Origin: Nocardioides deserti
Lineage (GTDB): Bacteria > Actinomycetota > Actinomycetes > Propionibacteriales > Nocardioidaceae
Direction: 5' to 3'
Assembly: GCF_014266025.1 (NCBI RefSeq)
Contig: NZ_JACMYC010000002.1
Coordinates: 372,001-436,000 of the forward strand
DNA length: 64,000 nt
How positions within the stretch are numbered: position 1 is the stretch's first letter; the number at the start of each line of letters is the position of its first letter. Positions 37,061 to 44,940 of this stretch are shown one piece after another. Below the pieces are notes generated by a model. That model saw only the letters and a program-made list of their open reading frames with translations, had not been told where the DNA came from and did not search any database. The translations under genes were made by a program, and so were the position numbers.

Positions 37061-37202
37061 GCGGAGGGGCCTTTCGGGTGCGCCGGGACGACGCGCGCCG
37101 TACCCGCCACCAAGAACGCGCTGAACCCTGTGCGTCCGACATTCTAGGACCGGACGGGCGCCGGGCCCGGAATCCACGGACCCCGCCGACGAAGGAGTGC
37201 AC

Positions 37203-37571
37203 ATGGCGGTCGACCCCACGGGAGCAGCGCTGCAGCAGCTGTTGGCGGAGGACCCGGGCGGGCCGGTGGTGATGCTCAACCTGCTGCGGTTCGACCCGGC
37301 CGGCGGCGGCGACTACGCGGCGTACTCCCGCAAGGTCGGGACCGACATCCTCCCGCGGTACGGCGCCGAGCTCGTCTACTACGGCCAGGGCTCCACCGCG
37401 CTGGTCGCCGAGGACGGCCAGGCGTGGGACGCGGTGATGTTGGTGCGCTACCCCTCCCGGCAGGCGTTCTCGGAGATGTTGGCCGACCCGGAGTTCCAGG
37501 CGGTCGCGTCGCTGCGGTCCGAGGCGCTCACCGAGGCGGTGCTGCAGGCGACCGTGCCGTTGGCGCCCTGA
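37203..37571 (+). CDS. DUF1330-type ABC-barrel protein
   Basis: 122 residues: dimeric alpha-beta barrel fold with VVMLNLLRFDPAGGGDYAAYS and WDAVMLVRYPSRQAFSEMLADPE, the DUF1330 signature. Ligand unknown. ATG 37203 follows AAGGAG by 6 nt. Stands alone between the divergent MFS gene and a hypothetical gene. Confidence 0.8.
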   Translation: MAVDPTGAALQQLLAEDPGGPVVMLNLLRFDPAGGGDYAAYSRKVGTDILPRYGAELVYYGQGSTALVAEDGQAWDAVMLVRYPSRQAFSEMLADPEFQAVASLRSEALTEAVLQATVPLAP

Positions 37572-37688
37572 CGCCGCAGCCCGGCCAGCGCAGCGGCCCG
37601 TTCCATGCCCGGCGGCAGGCGGCGTGGCACCGGAAGGCCTCGAGAGACACACTGGCCCCGTGAGGTACCCCCGTTCGAGGCAGGCCAG

Positions 37689-38087
37689 ATGAGGTTCACC
37701 GAGCACGAGCTGACCGCCGCCCTGACCGGCGCCGCGAAGACGGTCTTCGCCGCGCAGGACAAGGACGTACGCCGTGGCAAGCGCGACGTCGACGAGGCGT
37801 GGCAGGCGCTGACGACGATCCAGCGGTTCCGCTACCTCGACGCCCTCGGCGACCAGGTGCTGCCCGTGCTGGTCGCGCTTCCCGACGTCGAGGTCGAGCC
37901 CGGCACCCGCCCGACCTACACCGACGACGAGGTCACCCGCGTCGTCGAGGAGAAGGTCGGCGACGGCGTCGGCCGGGTGCGCCGCGCGCTCGTCGTCAAG
38001 GGACGCGTCGCCCTCGTCCAGACCGCGCTCGCCGCGCTGCCGCCCCGGCAGGACCCCGACGCGCTGATCGTCCCCGACCACCTCTGA
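37689..38087 (+). CDS. Conserved hypothetical protein
   Basis: 132 residues, charged, no membrane segment: begins RFTEHELTAALTGAAKTVF, middle WQALTTIQRFRYLDALGDQV, C-terminus with DALIVPDHL. Predicted helical with one strand pair. Found in relatives as a lone actinobacterial protein of unknown function. ATG 37689 has GGCAGGCCAG upstream. Its last about 105 bp recur in decayed form after the azlCD genes at 39.1-39.2 kb. Confidence 0.7.
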   Translation: MRFTEHELTAALTGAAKTVFAAQDKDVRRGKRDVDEAWQALTTIQRFRYLDALGDQVLPVLVALPDVEVEPGTRPTYTDDEVTRVVEEKVGDGVGRVRRALVVKGRVALVQTALAALPPRQDPDALIVPDHL

Positions 38088-38113
38088 GCCCGGCCGGCCC
38101 GTAGGTTGGGCCG

Positions 38114-38764
38114 GTGAGCGAGTCGTTCCGCCGGGGGCTGAGAGCGGGCGTGCCCTTCTCGTTCGTCGGGTTCCTGCTCGCGATGTCGTTCGGCGTGCTG
38201 GCGGTGCAGGCCGGGTTCAGCGCGCTCCAGGCGATCGTGATGTCGGCGGTGGTCCACGCCGGCTCGGCGCAGTTCGCCGCGACGGCGATCCTGGGCGCCG
38301 GCGGGGGCGTGGTGCCGAGCGTCCTGGCGGGCAGCCTGATGAACGCGCGGTTCCTCGCCATGGGCATCGCGGTCGCCCCGTCGCTCGGCGGCGGCCCTGG
38401 CCGGCGCGCCCTGCAGGGGCAGACGGTGGTGGATCCGTCGTGGGCGCTCGCCAACAACGGCGACGGCTCGTTCGACCGGCACCTGATGATGGGCGCGACC
38501 GTGCCGCAGTACGCCGGCTGGGTCTCCGGCACCGTGGCCGGGGCGTTCCTCGGTGACGTGGCGGGCGACCCCGGCCGGTTCGGCCTCGACGTGGTGTTCC
38601 CGGTCTTCTTCCTGGCGCTGCTGGCCGCGGAGCTGCGCGACCCCCGGTCGCGCGGGGTGGCCCTCGCCGGCGCACTGATCGCCCTCGCCCTGGTGCCGTT
38701 CACCCCGCCCGGGGTGCCGGTCCTCGTCGCCGGGACCGCCGCGCTCGTGGGGCTGGCGCGATGA
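38114..38764 (+). CDS. azlC: AzlC, large subunit of branched-chain amino acid exporter
   Basis: 216 residues, five or more helices, with the AzlC signature FVGFLLAMSFGVLAVQAG and VHAGSAQFAATAILG. AzlCD exports branched-chain amino acids and analogues such as azaleucine. GTG 38114 follows TAGGTT by 6 nt (leaderless). Overlaps azlD by 4 bp. The pair is flanked by homologous DNA segments. Confidence 0.9.
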   Translation: MSESFRRGLRAGVPFSFVGFLLAMSFGVLAVQAGFSALQAIVMSAVVHAGSAQFAATAILGAGGGVVPSVLAGSLMNARFLAMGIAVAPSLGGGPGRRALQGQTVVDPSWALANNGDGSFDRHLMMGATVPQYAGWVSGTVAGAFLGDVAGDPGRFGLDVVFPVFFLALLAAELRDPRSRGVALAGALIALALVPFTPPGVPVLVAGTAALVGLAR

Positions 38765-39066
38765 CCGCCTGGCTGATGATCGGCGCGCTCGCGGTGACGA
38801 CGGCCCTGATCAAGGCGTTCGGCCCCGTGCTGGTCGGCGGCCGGGTGCTGCCACCGACCGCGATGAAAGTGATCGCGCTGCTGCCGCCGGTGCTCCTCGC
38901 CGCCCTGGTGGTCACCTCGACCCTCAGCGAGGGCCAGCGGCTCCACGTGGACGCCAGCGCCGCCGGGGTCGCGGTCGCGGCGGTGATGATCTGGCGCCGC
39001 CTGCCGCTGCTGGTCGTGGTCCTCACCGCCATCGCGGTGACCGCCGCGCTCCGTGCCCTGACCTGA
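38761..39066 (+). CDS. azlD: AzlD, small subunit of branched-chain amino acid exporter
   Basis: 101 residues, four short helices, motif ALIKAFGPVLVGGRVLP and VAAVMIWRRLPLLVVVL. Starts with ATGA overlap (38761-38764) of azlC. Partner subunit of AzlC. Confidence 0.9.
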   Translation: MTAWLMIGALAVTTALIKAFGPVLVGGRVLPPTAMKVIALLPPVLLAALVVTSTLSEGQRLHVDASAAGVAVAAVMIWRRLPLLVVVLTAIAVTAALRALT

Positions 39067-39089
39067 CCTGCCCCGGGGCGCGCCTCCGC

Positions 39090-39228
39090 CAGGCCGGCGA
39101 CCTCGACCGGGCCGGCCGGGTCCGCGGCGCGCGGGTCGTCAAGGGCCGTGCGCCCTCGTCCTGGCCGCCCTCGCCGGCCTCCCGCGCGGCAGGACCCGTA
39201 CGCGCTCATCGTCCCCGACCACCTCTGA
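39090..39228 (+). pseudogene. Decayed copy of the 3' end of the gene at 37689-38087
   Basis: About 110-135 bp align with the 3' end of the conserved hypothetical gene. The final 21 bp before and including TGA are identical; upstream, blocks such as GTCGTCAAGGG and CGGCAGGACCC match, but a one-base deletion near 39145 breaks the frame and no start codon is retained. The last 23 bp also form the end of the SMP-30 gene on the other strand. Confidence 0.75.
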
Positions 39229-40135
39229 CGGGGCGGGCCGTCGGCTGCGGCCGCCCGGCGACGGCGACGTCGGCGACGAGCGCGCGGCCGTCGTGGTCCT
39301 GCGGCTCGTCCAGTCCTTCCGTCGCGGTGGTCAGGACGAGGACGTGCGGCGCCTCCGCGCTGATCGCGATGCTGGTGGGTTGGCGGGCGGGCACCTCGAT
39401 CCGCTCGACGAGGTCCCCGGACGGGCTGTAGCGGTGCAGGCACGACGAGCCATGGATCGCCGACCAGAGGAAGCCCTCGGCGTCGACGGTGATGCCGTCA
39501 GGCGTCCCGTCCACCTGGACGAACACCTCCCGCTCGCCCAGGTCGCCGGTGGCCGGGTCGACGTCGTACCGGTGGATGACCGACCGCGGGGTGTCCGCGA
39601 GCCACATGGTGCGGCCGTCCGCGCTGAACGCCGGCCCGTTGGGGACGGTGTACCCGGTCAGCACGGTGGTGACTTGACCGTCGGGCTCGAGCCGGTGGAG
39701 CGCCCCGGCGCTGTCCGTGCTGTCCCACGCCATCGAGGTGGCCCAGAACCGCCCCGACGGGTCGGTCGCCGCGTCGTTCATCCGCCGCTCCACCGGGCCG
39801 CCGTCGGCCGGCTGCCCGAACCAGCCGAGCTCGCCGAACGGGTCCAGGCGTGCGATCCCGGTCCCCGCCGCTGCGATGAACGTCGGGCGGCCGTCCGCCT
39901 CGCCTGGTGCGCCCGTGTCGGCGAGCGCGACGGCGCCGAGCGGCACGTCCAGCTGCACCAGGTCTTGCGGCGGCTGGTCGCTCCGCGGGTCGGCGTGGAG
40001 CAGTCGGCCGGCGATGATGTCGACGAACCACAGCTGGCCGTCGAGGAACCGCGCCCCTTCCCCGAGCTCGTGACGCTCGGTGCCGAGGGGACGCCAATCG
40101 CTGCGCAGCACGCTCGCACGCGGGGTTCCAGGCAT
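39206..40135 (-). CDS. SMP-30/gluconolactonase/LRE-like beta-propeller protein
   Basis: 309 residues, six-bladed propeller of the SMP-30 family. Metal ligands: Glu in ELGEGARFLDGQLWFVD, Asn in RRMNDAATDPSGRFWAT, Asn in YTVPNGPAFSADG and Asp in GTPDGITVDAEGFLW. Probable Ca/Zn-dependent lactonase; substrate unknown. The final 20-odd residues (RPQPTARPVRGGRGR) look unordered and come from DNA shared with the decayed fragment, implying that the natural C-terminus was altered there. ATG 40135. Confidence 0.87.
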   Translation of the reverse strand: MPGTPRASVLRSDWRPLGTERHELGEGARFLDGQLWFVDIIAGRLLHADPRSDQPPQDLVQLDVPLGAVALADTGAPGEADGRPTFIAAAGTGIARLDPFGELGWFGQPADGGPVERRMNDAATDPSGRFWATSMAWDSTDSAGALHRLEPDGQVTTVLTGYTVPNGPAFSADGRTMWLADTPRSVIHRYDVDPATGDLGEREVFVQVDGTPDGITVDAEGFLWSAIHGSSCLHRYSPSGDLVERIEVPARQPTSIAISAEAPHVLVLTTATEGLDEPQDHDGRALVADVAVAGRPQPTARPVRGGRGR

Positions 40136-40162
40136 GCCCGCCCGTCCCCCGGGAGGGCGGGC
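40136..40162 (-). terminator. Hairpin downstream of the frameshifted DUF222 gene
   Basis: GCCCGCCC (40136-40143) pairs with GGGCGGGC (40155-40162) around an 11-nt GC-rich loop, 12 bp past the DUF222 stop and directly before the SMP-30 start on the same strand. No U-tract. Confidence 0.5.
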
Positions 40163-40174
40163 GTCAAACGGCGG

Positions 40175-41529
40175 TCACGGGTCGGCGATCTCGGTGGTGC
40201 CGGTGGGGCCGCGGAGGTAGCGGCGGCCGTGGGGGTCGGTCCAGAGGTGGACGCCGGGGTCGATGACGGGGTCGAGGGGTCGGTAGCGCCAGCCGGTGTG
40301 GGTTCTGAGGCGGTGGTGTCGGCGGCACAGCGGTGCGAGGTTGTGGGGGCAGGTCGGTCCGCCGGTGGCGTGGGCCGCGATGTGGTCGCAGTCGCAGTGT
40401 CGGGAGGGGCGGGCGCACCAGGGGAAGACGCACTGGGGTTCGCGGTGGGCGACTTGGTCGCGGAGCCGGTCGGGGATCTCGTACTGCTCGGCGTGGGCGT
40501 GCTCGGCGAGGTCGAGGACGGGCTGGACGGTGAGGTGGGTGTCGGTGCGGCCGCACCAGGAGCGGATGACCTGCTCGAGCTCGGGGCGGCCGGCGGTCTC
40601 GTTGCGGCCGACGGGTTCCAGGCCCCAGAGGCCGGCTTCGGCGAGGTGGAGGTGGAGGACGGTACGGGTGCTGGGTCGGGTGGGCCGGTCGCCGTGGAGG
40701 AGGGCGTCGGCGGCGGCGGGGTCGGCGAGGACGCCGACGGCCATGGAGCGGCGGACGTCGAGGGACTGTCCGTGCCCCGCTTGACCGTCCTGTCCCAGGA
40801 TGGTGGCGAGGCGGGTGATGGTCTGGTCGACGTCGTGGAGGTCGCGCCAGTCGCCGCGGACGAGGAGCTCGGCGATGCCGGAGTGGTTGAGGGTGTGTTC
40901 GTCGAGGCGGACGTAGCGCTTGTCGAGCGCGGCGAGCTGGGCGAGCTCGCGTTCCTCGGCGTGCAGGCGCAGCATCGCCTCGTCGATGATCCGGTCCAAG
41001 CGGACCACACCGATGGAGCCGGCGACGGGGGCGACGTGGTCGTCGACGTAGGTGGTGACGTCATCGGGGCGGCCGAGGACGGCTTGGGCGATCCGGCGGG
41101 CCCGCCAGGCGGCGACGTCACCGGCCATCGTGCGGGCCCAGACCTTCGGCAGTCGGTGGCGCAGCACCAACGCGTCGCGGATCAGCGCCTGCCCGGCCTG
41201 GTGGACATGGCGTTCGCCGCGGCGAACGCCGCCGGTGCGTCCCAGCGCACCAGCGGGATCCCGGACAGCTCGTCACCGGCCACGTCGGCGTCCGGGTCGT
41301 CCGCGGTCCCCGGAGCCGCCGAGGGCGTCGAGAGCGCGCTGGGCACACCCCACGCCTCTTGCCCGCGCAGCACCGGATGCGCGTGCGCCCACTCGACCGC
41401 CAGGACCAGCAGCTCCACCTCGGCGGCGTCCGCGGTCCTCCTCGCAGTGCGGACCCGGTCCAGCAGCGCACCGGGCGTGACGGCGTCGTCTGCCAGGTCG
41501 GCCGCGGGGGCGAGGGTGGAGGTGGACAT
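40175..41529 (-). pseudogene. DUF222/13E12-type HNH endonuclease broken by one frameshift
   Basis: Start ATG 41529 gives 115 residues (STSTLAPAADLADDAV... ending AAFAAANAMSTRPGRR, stop at 41182). The reading frame continues in another phase: HQAGQALIRDALVLRHRLPK, then the full DUF222 domain and HNH motif (CDCDHIAAHATGG, HNLAPLCRRHHRLRTHTGW) to 40175. A single base is missing near 41196-41202; adding one restores a continuous alignment (STxAGQALIRDAL). Codon use is normal throughout, so the lesion is recent or a sequencing error. The SOS box lies 14 bp before the start. Confidence 0.85.
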
Positions 41530-41542
41530 GGGTCCATGACAT

Positions 41543-41558
41543 ACGAACACATGTTCGA
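41543..41558. promoter_or_regulatory. LexA/SOS box
   Basis: ACGAAC-ACAT-GTTCGA: matches the actinobacterial SOS consensus TCGAAC-N4-GTTCGA at 15 of 16 positions, with the inner GAAC-N4-GTTC intact. It is 14 bp upstream of the DUF222 gene's ATG (41529) on the minus strand. Confidence 0.8.
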
Positions 41559-41607
41559 CGACAATGGGCAGCAGAGACGGGTGGAGCGAGCAGCCGGGCT
41601 CGTCGGG

Positions 41608-41952
41608 CTACGGCTTCAAGGCACTGCTGAGCGCCGCGAGCGTGTCGTCGACGACGCGGTAGAACGCCCACCGCCCGCGCTGCTCGCGCACGACCAGGCC
41701 GGCGTCGACCAGCTGCTTCATGTGGTGGGAGACGGTCGGCTGCGCGAGCCCGACCGGCTCGGTCAGGTCGCAGATGCACGCCTCGCGCTCGGGTTGTGCG
41801 GCGATCAGCGAGAGCAGTCGCACCCGGGTCGGGTCGCCGAGCGCCTTGAACATCCGCGCCAGCCGGCCGGCATCGTCGGCGTCGAGCACGCCGCCGGTGA
41901 CCGTCGAGCAGCACGCGGTCGCGTCGACGACGGGGAGGGTTCGGGCCGGCAT
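41608..41952 (-). CDS. arsR: ArsR-family arsenic-responsive repressor
   Basis: 114 residues, winged helix with ACICDLTEPVGLAQPTVSHHMK. Arsenite ligands fit two known geometries: Cys14-Cys15 in ATACCS, as in corynebacterial ArsR, plus Cys59-x-Cys61 in the ELCVCDL-type motif. ATG 41952 was chosen over the 41970 frame start because of the conserved CC position. Divergent from arsM across 89 bp containing dyads. Confidence 0.9.
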   Translation of the reverse strand: MPARTLPVVDATACCSTVTGGVLDADDAGRLARMFKALGDPTRVRLLSLIAAQPEREACICDLTEPVGLAQPTVSHHMKQLVDAGLVVREQRGRWAFYRVVDDTLAALSSALKP

Positions 41953-41970
41953 GGGCCCAGACTGACACAC

Positions 41971-42026
41971 GCATTGACATCAGTCGATAGATGCACGACC
42001 CTCGACCCATCGACAGAACCCGATGG
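41971..42026. promoter_or_regulatory. ArsR operator candidates between arsR and arsM
   Basis: GCAT...ATGC outer dyad (41971-41994) around TTGACAT and TCGATAGATG, and a perfect 6-bp inverted repeat CCATCG-N8-CGATGG (42007-42026). Both resemble the ATNNATG/CATNNAT pattern of actinobacterial ars operators; TTGACA (41974-41979) is a good -35 for arsM. Confidence 0.5.
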
Positions 42027-42041
42027 ATCGGATCCAGCGTG

Positions 42042-42881
42042 ATGACCAGCACGAGCAACCCCCACGCGACCGGCGACCAGCTCCGCGAGCAGGTCCGCAC
42101 CCGGTACGCCGAGGCCGCCGGCGCCGTGACGAGCGGCGCCACCAACACCGAGCTGAACGACGCGCTGCAGGCAACCGGTGACGGCGGCGGCGACGGGACC
42201 ACGTCGTGCTGCGGTGGCGGCGACGTGGTGGTCGACGAGTCGTTCGGCGCCGTGCTCTACAGCGACGACGACCAGCGGGACCTGCCCGCCGAGACGGTCG
42301 CGGCCAGCCTGGGCTGCGGCAACCCGACCGCGGTCGCGGACCTGCGAGCGGGGGAGCGGGTCCTCGACCTCGGCTCCGGCGGCGGCATCGACGTGCTGCT
42401 CTCGGCCCGCCGGGTCGGCCCGACCGGCTTCGTGCACGGCGTCGACATGACCGACGAGATGCTCGAGCTCGCGCGCGCCAACGCCGCCAAGGCCGGCGCG
42501 ACCAACGTCGAGTTCCTCCGGGGCACCATCGAGGACGTCCCGCTCACCGACGCCTCCGTCGACGTGGTCATCTCCAACTGCGTCATCAACCTGTCCGTCG
42601 ACAAGCCGCGGGTCATCTCCGAGATGCACCGCGTCCTCGTCCCCGGCGGGCGGATCGGCATCTCCGACGTGGTGGCGGAGGACCACCTCACCCCCGAGGA
42701 CCGCGCCGAGCGTGGGTCGTACGTCGGCTGCATCGCCGGCGCCCTCTCCCGCACGGAGTACGTCGACGCCCTCACGGCCGCCGGCTTCGTCGACGCCGAG
42801 GTCGACTTCACCCACGAGGCCGTCTCGGGCATGCACGGCGCGATCATCCGAGCGACCAAGCCGACGAAGGCGACCGCATGA
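42042..42881 (+). CDS. arsM: Arsenite S-adenosylmethionine methyltransferase
   Basis: 279 residues. SAM-binding [15 protein letters not shown]; As(III)-binding Cys92 (LGCGNP), Cys180 (SNCVIN) and Cys230 (YVGCIAG) match the conserved trio; an additional Cys56-Cys57 (SCCGGG) lies in the N-terminus. Methylates arsenite to mono- and dimethyl products. ATG 42042 is preferred; the frame continues upstream through the operators. Overlaps acr3 by 4 bp, so the arsM-acr3-arsC set is one operon. Confidence 0.92.
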   Translation: MTSTSNPHATGDQLREQVRTRYAEAAGAVTSGATNTELNDALQATGDGGGDGTTSCCGGGDVVVDESFGAVLYSDDDQRDLPAETVAASLGCGNPTAVADLRAGERVLDLGSGGGIDVLLSARRVGPTGFVHGVDMTDEMLELARANAAKAGATNVEFLRGTIEDVPLTDASVDVVISNCVINLSVDKPRVISEMHRVLVPGGRIGISDVVAEDHLTPEDRAERGSYVGCIAGALSRTEYVDALTAAGFVDAEVDFTHEAVSGMHGAIIRATKPTKATA

Positions 42882-43969
42882 CCACGCCCAGCACGACCAC
42901 CACGCAGGACGTCCCGGCGGTCGCGCGGCTCTCGACGCTGGACCGCTACCTCCCGCTGTGGATCGGCCTGGCGATGGTCGCCGGGCTGCTCGCGGGCCGC
43001 TGGGTGCCCGGCATCGCCGACGCCCTCGACGCGGTCACCGTCGGCTCGGTCTCGCTCCCGATCGCCCTCGGCCTGCTGGTGATGATGTACCCGGTGCTGG
43101 CGAAGGTCCGGTACGACGAGGTCGGTCGGGTCGCGCGCGACCGCCGGATGATGGCGCTCTCGCTGGTCCTCAACTGGGTCCTCGGCCCGGCGCTGATGTT
43201 CGCCCTGGCCTGGCTGTTCCTGCCCGACCTCCCGGAGTACCGCACCGGGCTCATCATCGTCGGGCTCGCCCGCTGCATCGCCATGGTCATCATCTGGAAC
43301 GACCTCGCCTGCGGCGACCGGGAGGCCGCCGCCGTGCTGGTGGCCGTCAACTCGGTCTTCCAGGTGGTCGCGTTCGCCGTGCTCGGCTGGTTCTACCTCG
43401 ACCTGCTGCCCGGCTGGCTCGGCCTGTCCACCACGGGGCTCGACGTCTCGCCGTGGGAGATCGCCGGCAGCGTCGTGGTCTTCCTCGGGGTCCCGCTCGT
43501 CGCCGGGTACCTCACCCGCCGCGTCGGCGAGGCGAGGCGCGGCCGCGACTGGTACGAGCAGCGCCTCCTGCCGCGGCTCGGCCCGTGGGCGCTCTACGGC
43601 CTGCTGTTCACCATCGTCGTCCTCTTCGCGCTCCAGGGCGAGACGATCACCAGCAAGCCGCTCGACGTCGCCCGCATCGCGGTGCCGCTCGTCCTCTACT
43701 TCGCGCTGATGTGGGCGGGGTCCCTGCTCCTGGCGCGTCAGGTCGGGCTCGGGTACGCCCGGTCGACGACCGTCGCCTTCACCGCCGCCGGCAACAACTT
43801 CGAGCTCGCCATCGCGGTGGCGATCGCCGTCTTCGGCGTCACCAGCGGCCAGGCCCTCGCCGGCGTCGTCGGCCCGCTCATCGAGGTCCCCGTCCTCGTC
43901 GGGCTCGTCTACGTCAGCCTCTGGGCGCGGCGCTTCTTCCCCGACGTCCGGGCGGGGGCCGCCTCGTGA
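42878..43969 (+). CDS. acr3: Acr3-family arsenite efflux permease
   Basis: 363 residues, about ten helices, with the Acr3 motif [18 protein letters not shown] carrying the essential Cys and [20 protein letters not shown]. Exports As(OH)3 using the proton gradient. ATGA overlap with arsM; GTGA overlap with arsC. Confidence 0.95.
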   Translation: MTTPSTTTTQDVPAVARLSTLDRYLPLWIGLAMVAGLLAGRWVPGIADALDAVTVGSVSLPIALGLLVMMYPVLAKVRYDEVGRVARDRRMMALSLVLNWVLGPALMFALAWLFLPDLPEYRTGLIIVGLARCIAMVIIWNDLACGDREAAAVLVAVNSVFQVVAFAVLGWFYLDLLPGWLGLSTTGLDVSPWEIAGSVVVFLGVPLVAGYLTRRVGEARRGRDWYEQRLLPRLGPWALYGLLFTIVVLFALQGETITSKPLDVARIAVPLVLYFALMWAGSLLLARQVGLGYARSTTVAFTAAGNNFELAIAVAIAVFGVTSGQALAGVVGPLIEVPVLVGLVYVSLWARRFFPDVRAGAAS

Positions 43970-44433
43970 CCGCCGGGCCGTCGGGCCAGTCCGCCGGAGG
44001 GCGTGTGCCGCAGGTGGTCTTCGCGTGCGTCCGCAACGGCGGCCGGTCCGTGGTGGCACGGCTGCTGACCGAGCACTACGCGCAGGGACGGGTCGTCGCG
44101 CTCTCCGCCGGGACGCAGCCCGGCGAGCACGTCCATCCCGAGGTCGCCGACGCGCTCGAGCGGCTCGGGCTCGACACCTCGCGCGAGCACCCGAAGCGCC
44201 TCACCCCCGAGATGGTCGCCGCCAGCGACCTCGCCATCACCCTCGGCTGCGGCGAGGAGTGCCCCTACGTCCCGGGCGTCGTCTACCGCGACTGGCCCGT
44301 CGACGACCCCGGTGGGCAGGACCCGGCCGTCGTGCACCGGATCATCGGCGACCTCGACGCCCGGGTGCGCGACCTGCTGCACGAGCTCGCGCCGGACCTC
44401 GACCTGGCGCCGAGCGTGTGCGGCGACCGCTGA
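43966..44433 (+). CDS. arsC: Arsenate reductase (LMW-phosphatase fold, likely mycothiol-dependent)
   Basis: 155 residues: P-loop CVRNGGRS (Cys21-X5-Arg27), second Cys pair in [12 protein letters not shown], and [10 protein letters not shown] carrying the acid. The corynebacterial ArsC1/2 enzymes with this fold use mycothiol and mycoredoxin. Converts As(V) to As(III) for Acr3 and ArsM. GTG 43966 overlaps acr3. The stop sits in a stem-loop (44429-44447). Confidence 0.92.
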   Translation: MTAGPSGQSAGGRVPQVVFACVRNGGRSVVARLLTEHYAQGRVVALSAGTQPGEHVHPEVADALERLGLDTSREHPKRLTPEMVAASDLAITLGCGEECPYVPGVVYRDWPVDDPGGQDPAVVHRIIGDLDARVRDLLHELAPDLDLAPSVCGDR

Positions 44434-44447
44434 CCGAAGCGGTCAGC
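44429..44447 (+). terminator. Stem-loop over the arsC stop codon
   Basis: GCTGACCG / AAG / CGGTCAGC: perfect 8-bp stem with a 3-nt loop; the TGA of arsC is inside the left arm. It precedes the convergent VOC gene by 18 bp. No U-run, so its strength as a terminator is uncertain. Confidence 0.45.
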
Positions 44448-44464
44448 AGCGTCGGTCAGCAAGG

Positions 44465-44881
44465 TCAGGCCGACGGCGGGTGCTCTCCGAGGCAGAAGAG
44501 GTTGCCCTCGGGGTCCGCGAGCGTCGTCCAGCGCACCCACGGGACCTCCTCGAGCACGTCCCACTTCCACTCCGCGCCGGCCGCGACGAGCCGCTCGACC
44601 TCGGCCTCGCGGGTGCCCCACGGCACGGTGAGGTCGAGGTGGAGCCGGTTGCCCTCCTCGTCCGAGCGCTGCATGAGCATCATCCCGAAGCCTCCGGGCG
44701 CGGGCTGCAGGATCACCAGGCCCGGCATGGGCGTCGTGGCGGGGACGCCGAGGACCGCGGACCAGAAGGCCCCCAGCCGTTCGGGGTCGTCGGCGGCGAC
44801 GTTGACGGCGCCGAGGCTGATCGCTGTCGGGGTCGAGGTCGGGGTCGCGGCGGGCGAGGGGGCATCCGGTGAGGTCGTCAT
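44465..44881 (-). CDS. VOC-family glyoxalase/dioxygenase-like protein
   Basis: 138 residues, two beta-alpha-beta-beta-beta modules: NVAADDPERLGAFWSAVLGV at the start, NRLHLDLTVPWG and TLADPEGNLFCLGEHP at the end, the usual VOC ending. Metal ligands His/Glu seem present (HLDL, CLGEH). TAGCGT ends 6 nt before ATG 44881 (leaderless). Convergent with the ars operon; a link to arsenic is unproven. Confidence 0.8.
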   Translation of the reverse strand: MTTSPDAPSPAATPTSTPTAISLGAVNVAADDPERLGAFWSAVLGVPATTPMPGLVILQPAPGGFGMMLMQRSDEEGNRLHLDLTVPWGTREAEVERLVAAGAEWKWDVLEEVPWVRWTTLADPEGNLFCLGEHPPSA

Positions 44882-44940
44882 GACGGCACGCTAGGGCCGC
44901 CCGCCGACAGTGGCCAGGCCTCGCAAGCCCGGCCGCCCGA

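Noticed and set aside
34089..38081. Long minus-strand open frame (1330 codons) over the reductase, desaturase and MFS region
   Set aside because: Compositionally biased antisense reading; both strands hold known genes here and the frame has no domain.
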